From contig CANRNN010000009.1 in assembly GCA_947632025.1 (NCBI GenBank), positions 1 to 64,000 on the forward strand: a stretch of DNA of 64,000 bases, read 5' to 3'. Below the pieces are notes generated by a model. It had not been told where the DNA came from, did no database searches, and saw nothing but the letters and a program-made list of their open reading frames with translations. How positions within the stretch are numbered: the first letter of the stretch is position 1; the number at the start of each line of letters is the position of its first letter. Positions 62,143 through 64,000 of this stretch are shown in pieces. Source of the DNA: an uncultured Clostridia bacterium. GTDB taxonomy: Bacteria; Bacillota; Clostridia; Oscillospirales; Ruminococcaceae. Made by a program: the position numbers and the translations under genes.

Positions 62143-62649
62143 TTAAAAATCGGTGTTTTTTCTTGCTCCGATAATGTGGAATCCGACCGCGTCAGCGTAA
62201 TTGTACGTTGAAAGGCGGCGGTTTCTGGCGTTGATGGAATGTGCGCAGACGAAGATCTGGCGCGGGTCCGGACCGAAGATCTCAGATATGAAAAGCGTGT
62301 GATAGAATCTTCCGGCAGGATTTACAAGCTGGATAACATCGCCGCGCCGCAGCTCGGAATACGGGGCTTCTTCGCCGTAAACTCCCGTGCCGAGGTTGTT
62401 TATCAGAAATTCACGGAAGAAATTCACGCCTGTCCAAGCGGGAGCGCGGTTGTTGGAGTTTATGTAATACCAGCCCGTTTCGGGAGTGTAGTTCATCACT
62501 CCGCAGCCCGCGTAAAGACATTGTGAAACATAGTTCGTGCAGTCGCCGCCGATATCCTGAAAATCATAGAATCGCGGATTCCTCGCGAACGCCCAGTTCA
62601 GGGCATAACGAACAGCTGCACGACGGTCGTATTCGGTTTCGATAAGCAT
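62143..62649 (-). CDS. Putative amidase-domain protein (amidase_6-like)
   Basis: YDRRAAVRYALNWAFARNPRFYDFQDIGGDCTNYVSQCLYAGCGVMNYT; start trimmed to ATG after AGGAGG. Confidence 0.85.
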   Translation of the reverse strand: MLIETEYDRRAAVRYALNWAFARNPRFYDFQDIGGDCTNYVSQCLYAGCGVMNYTPETGWYYINSNNRAPAWTGVNFFREFLINNLGTGVYGEEAPYSELRRGDVIQLVNPAGRFYHTLFISEIFGPDPRQIFVCAHSINARNRRLSTYNYADAVGFHIIGARKNTDF

Positions 62650-62702
62650 AATAAAACCTCCTTTGGAGCAGTATATGCCGAAAGGGGGAATTTGGTCAAA
62701 GA

Positions 62703-62730
62703 AAAACCCCGTATTTATCACGGGGCTTTT
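62703..62730. terminator. Terminator
   Basis: AAACCCCGT-atttatc-ACGGGGCTTTTTT. Confidence 0.7.
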
Positions 62731-62731
62731 T

Positions 62732-63103
62732 TCAGAGTATTTTCCACAGCGACGGAGTCTGCATTTCCTTAAACAGCCGTATCTGAGCCTGCGCCCTGTC
62801 GCAGGACGCGTAAAGTTCGTCGTCCTCGTCCTGTGCGAACGAAACTATTTCCGCTATCGACGAGGTTATTTCCAGTGCCGAGCCAGTGTCCGATATCAAG
62901 ACCGTAAAATCCGTGAAATCGTCCCACATTTCCTGAAGCTCACGCGCCTGCTCGTCACATTTTTCACCGTTCGAGTAAAGCGTTTCCACCTCGTGTATCT
63001 TATCGGAAATTTCGGTCGTGACCTTCGACACATACAGCGCCGCCGCCGTGCTTACCGCCGTCAATATTACAAGTATTACGGCGCTTATGATTATACGCTT
63101 CAT
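62732..63103 (-). CDS. DUF4363-like membrane-anchored protein
   Basis: Small protein with N-terminal TM, overlapping a DUF421 gene; pairing typical of clostridial loci. Confidence 0.65.
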   Translation of the reverse strand: MKRIIISAVILVILTAVSTAAALYVSKVTTEISDKIHEVETLYSNGEKCDEQARELQEMWDDFTDFTVLISDTGSALEITSSIAEIVSFAQDEDDELYASCDRAQAQIRLFKEMQTPSLWKIL

Positions 63104-63777
63104 TTAGCGTCCTCTTTTCGTATGATAGTGTAGTTTCCGCCGTTATCCGCGGTCATAAGAAACACCTGCTTTTCGGAAACGTTATTTTCCCGAAGAATTT
63201 TACTGAGCCATTTCTGCCCCAGCTCCAGCAGCCTCAGCTGATTCGGGTCGGCTATCCCGTCGCGGATTATCACCGAAGGCGGATCTTTTGTTGAGCCGCC
63301 CGCATTTACGTCCGCTTTTTCGGCGGGCTGATAGTCTTTTTTCTGGAGGAAGCTTATTTTGCCGGTGGTTTCGACGATAGCGTAGTGTACTTCGGTTATA
63401 TCGAAGATGCCTTGACCGCGCATAGCTTCAAAAAGGTCGTCGACAGTATAGCGCAGCCGCTTCATTTCTTTCTGAAGGATCTCGCCGTCGGATACGATTA
63501 TTCTCGGAGAGCCTATCATAAGCTTGCGGAATCTCGCGGATTTCAGCATTACTCCCGACAAGATAACGTCAAGACACACCAGCGTCAGTATCGGCACTAT
63601 CCCCATGACCATCGGCACTCCGCTTTCCTCAACAGGAAGCGACGCAATGTTTGAAATAAGGATAGTCACGACCAGCTCCGACGGCTGAAGCTCGCCCAGC
63701 TGACGCTTTCCCATAAGACGAAGCGAAAAGGTTATAACAACATACAGAATAACCGCACGAATAAGCACAATAGCCAT
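63100..63777 (-). CDS. DUF421 (YetF/YcaP-like) membrane protein
   Basis: LRLMGKRQLGELQPSELVVTILISNIASLP, GSPRIIVSDGEI. Confidence 0.9.
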   Translation of the reverse strand: MAIVLIRAVILYVVITFSLRLMGKRQLGELQPSELVVTILISNIASLPVEESGVPMVMGIVPILTLVCLDVILSGVMLKSARFRKLMIGSPRIIVSDGEILQKEMKRLRYTVDDLFEAMRGQGIFDITEVHYAIVETTGKISFLQKKDYQPAEKADVNAGGSTKDPPSVIIRDGIADPNQLRLLELGQKWLSKILRENNVSEKQVFLMTADNGGNYTIIRKEDAK

Positions 63778-63919
63778 AAAATCACTCCTTTTTGTTATTG
63801 TCGCCCTGTTTTTGCGAAATATTCCTTTCCCGCCTTGACAATTTCGGCAATGTTGTGCTATAATAAAGGTTAGGGATTAGAGGTTAGAGGTAAGAAGTAA
63901 GAGATAAGGTGGTGAGAGA

Positions 63920-64000
63920 ATGGTTGTGGGAGTTTCAACGGCATCGCTGTATCCGCTTCACGCGGAGGACGCTCTCGCGGAACTGGCGTCGCTCGGCGTG
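63920..64000 (+). CDS. 5' end of a sugar-phosphate isomerase/epimerase-like CDS (truncated by window)
   Basis: MVVGVSTASLYPLHAEDALAELASLGV resembles the N-terminus of xylose-isomerase-like TIM barrels. Confidence 0.55.
   Translation, partial: MVVGVSTASLYPLHAEDALAELASLGV

Noticed and set aside
63860-63915. Tandem AGGTTAGGGATTAGAGGTTAGAGGTAAGAAGTAAGAG repeat as a microsatellite/CRISPR-like element
   Set aside because: Short purine-rich slippage-type repeat next to a start codon; no spacer-repeat structure.

Overview
The window is about 64 kb of bacterial chromosome. Gene content (spore-type LysM-GH18, DUF421/DUF4363, group-B [FeFe] hydrogenase, sortase-like NPxTG tails) suggests a Clostridia/Oscillospiraceae-like organism; that assignment is inference. 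Main blocks: (1) a minus-strand purine operon (purE-C-F-M-...-N-...-purO-like-...-AICAR transformylase) with six small non-purine genes interleaved, several resembling toxin-immunity-locus proteins, preceded by a structured ~170-nt leader or ncRNA; (2) tRNA-Ser(UGA); (3) an anaerobic cobalamin operon (cbiD F G H J ET A, cobT U S, CobU-like, cobC, cbiB, cobD, cbiP), then a clear cobalamin riboswitch and terminator driving two NEAT-like surface proteins flanking a BtuFCD-type transporter, a corrinoid adenosyltransferase and cbiC; (4) two paralogous lipoproteins divergent from a VanRS-like two-component system and a VanY-like peptidase, with an 11-bp-period GTAAC repeat array directly upstream of the lipoprotein -35 box; (5) a hybrid histidine kinase, GH5, AraC regulator, two ECF-type sigma operons, 1-PFK and MATE; (6) groESL in which GroES carries an unusual ~57-aa histone-H1/AT-hook-like basic tail and no CIRCE is visible; (7) a group-B-like [FeFe] hydrogenase, a 1367-aa PL9-like surface protein and a spore-type cluster. 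I saw no CRISPR array, prophage or intact transposon. The most novel-looking items are the GroES tail, the 11-bp repeat array, the purine operon with embedded immunity-like genes and PurO-type cyclohydrolase, the purE leader, and the NEAT-like corrinoid uptake locus.
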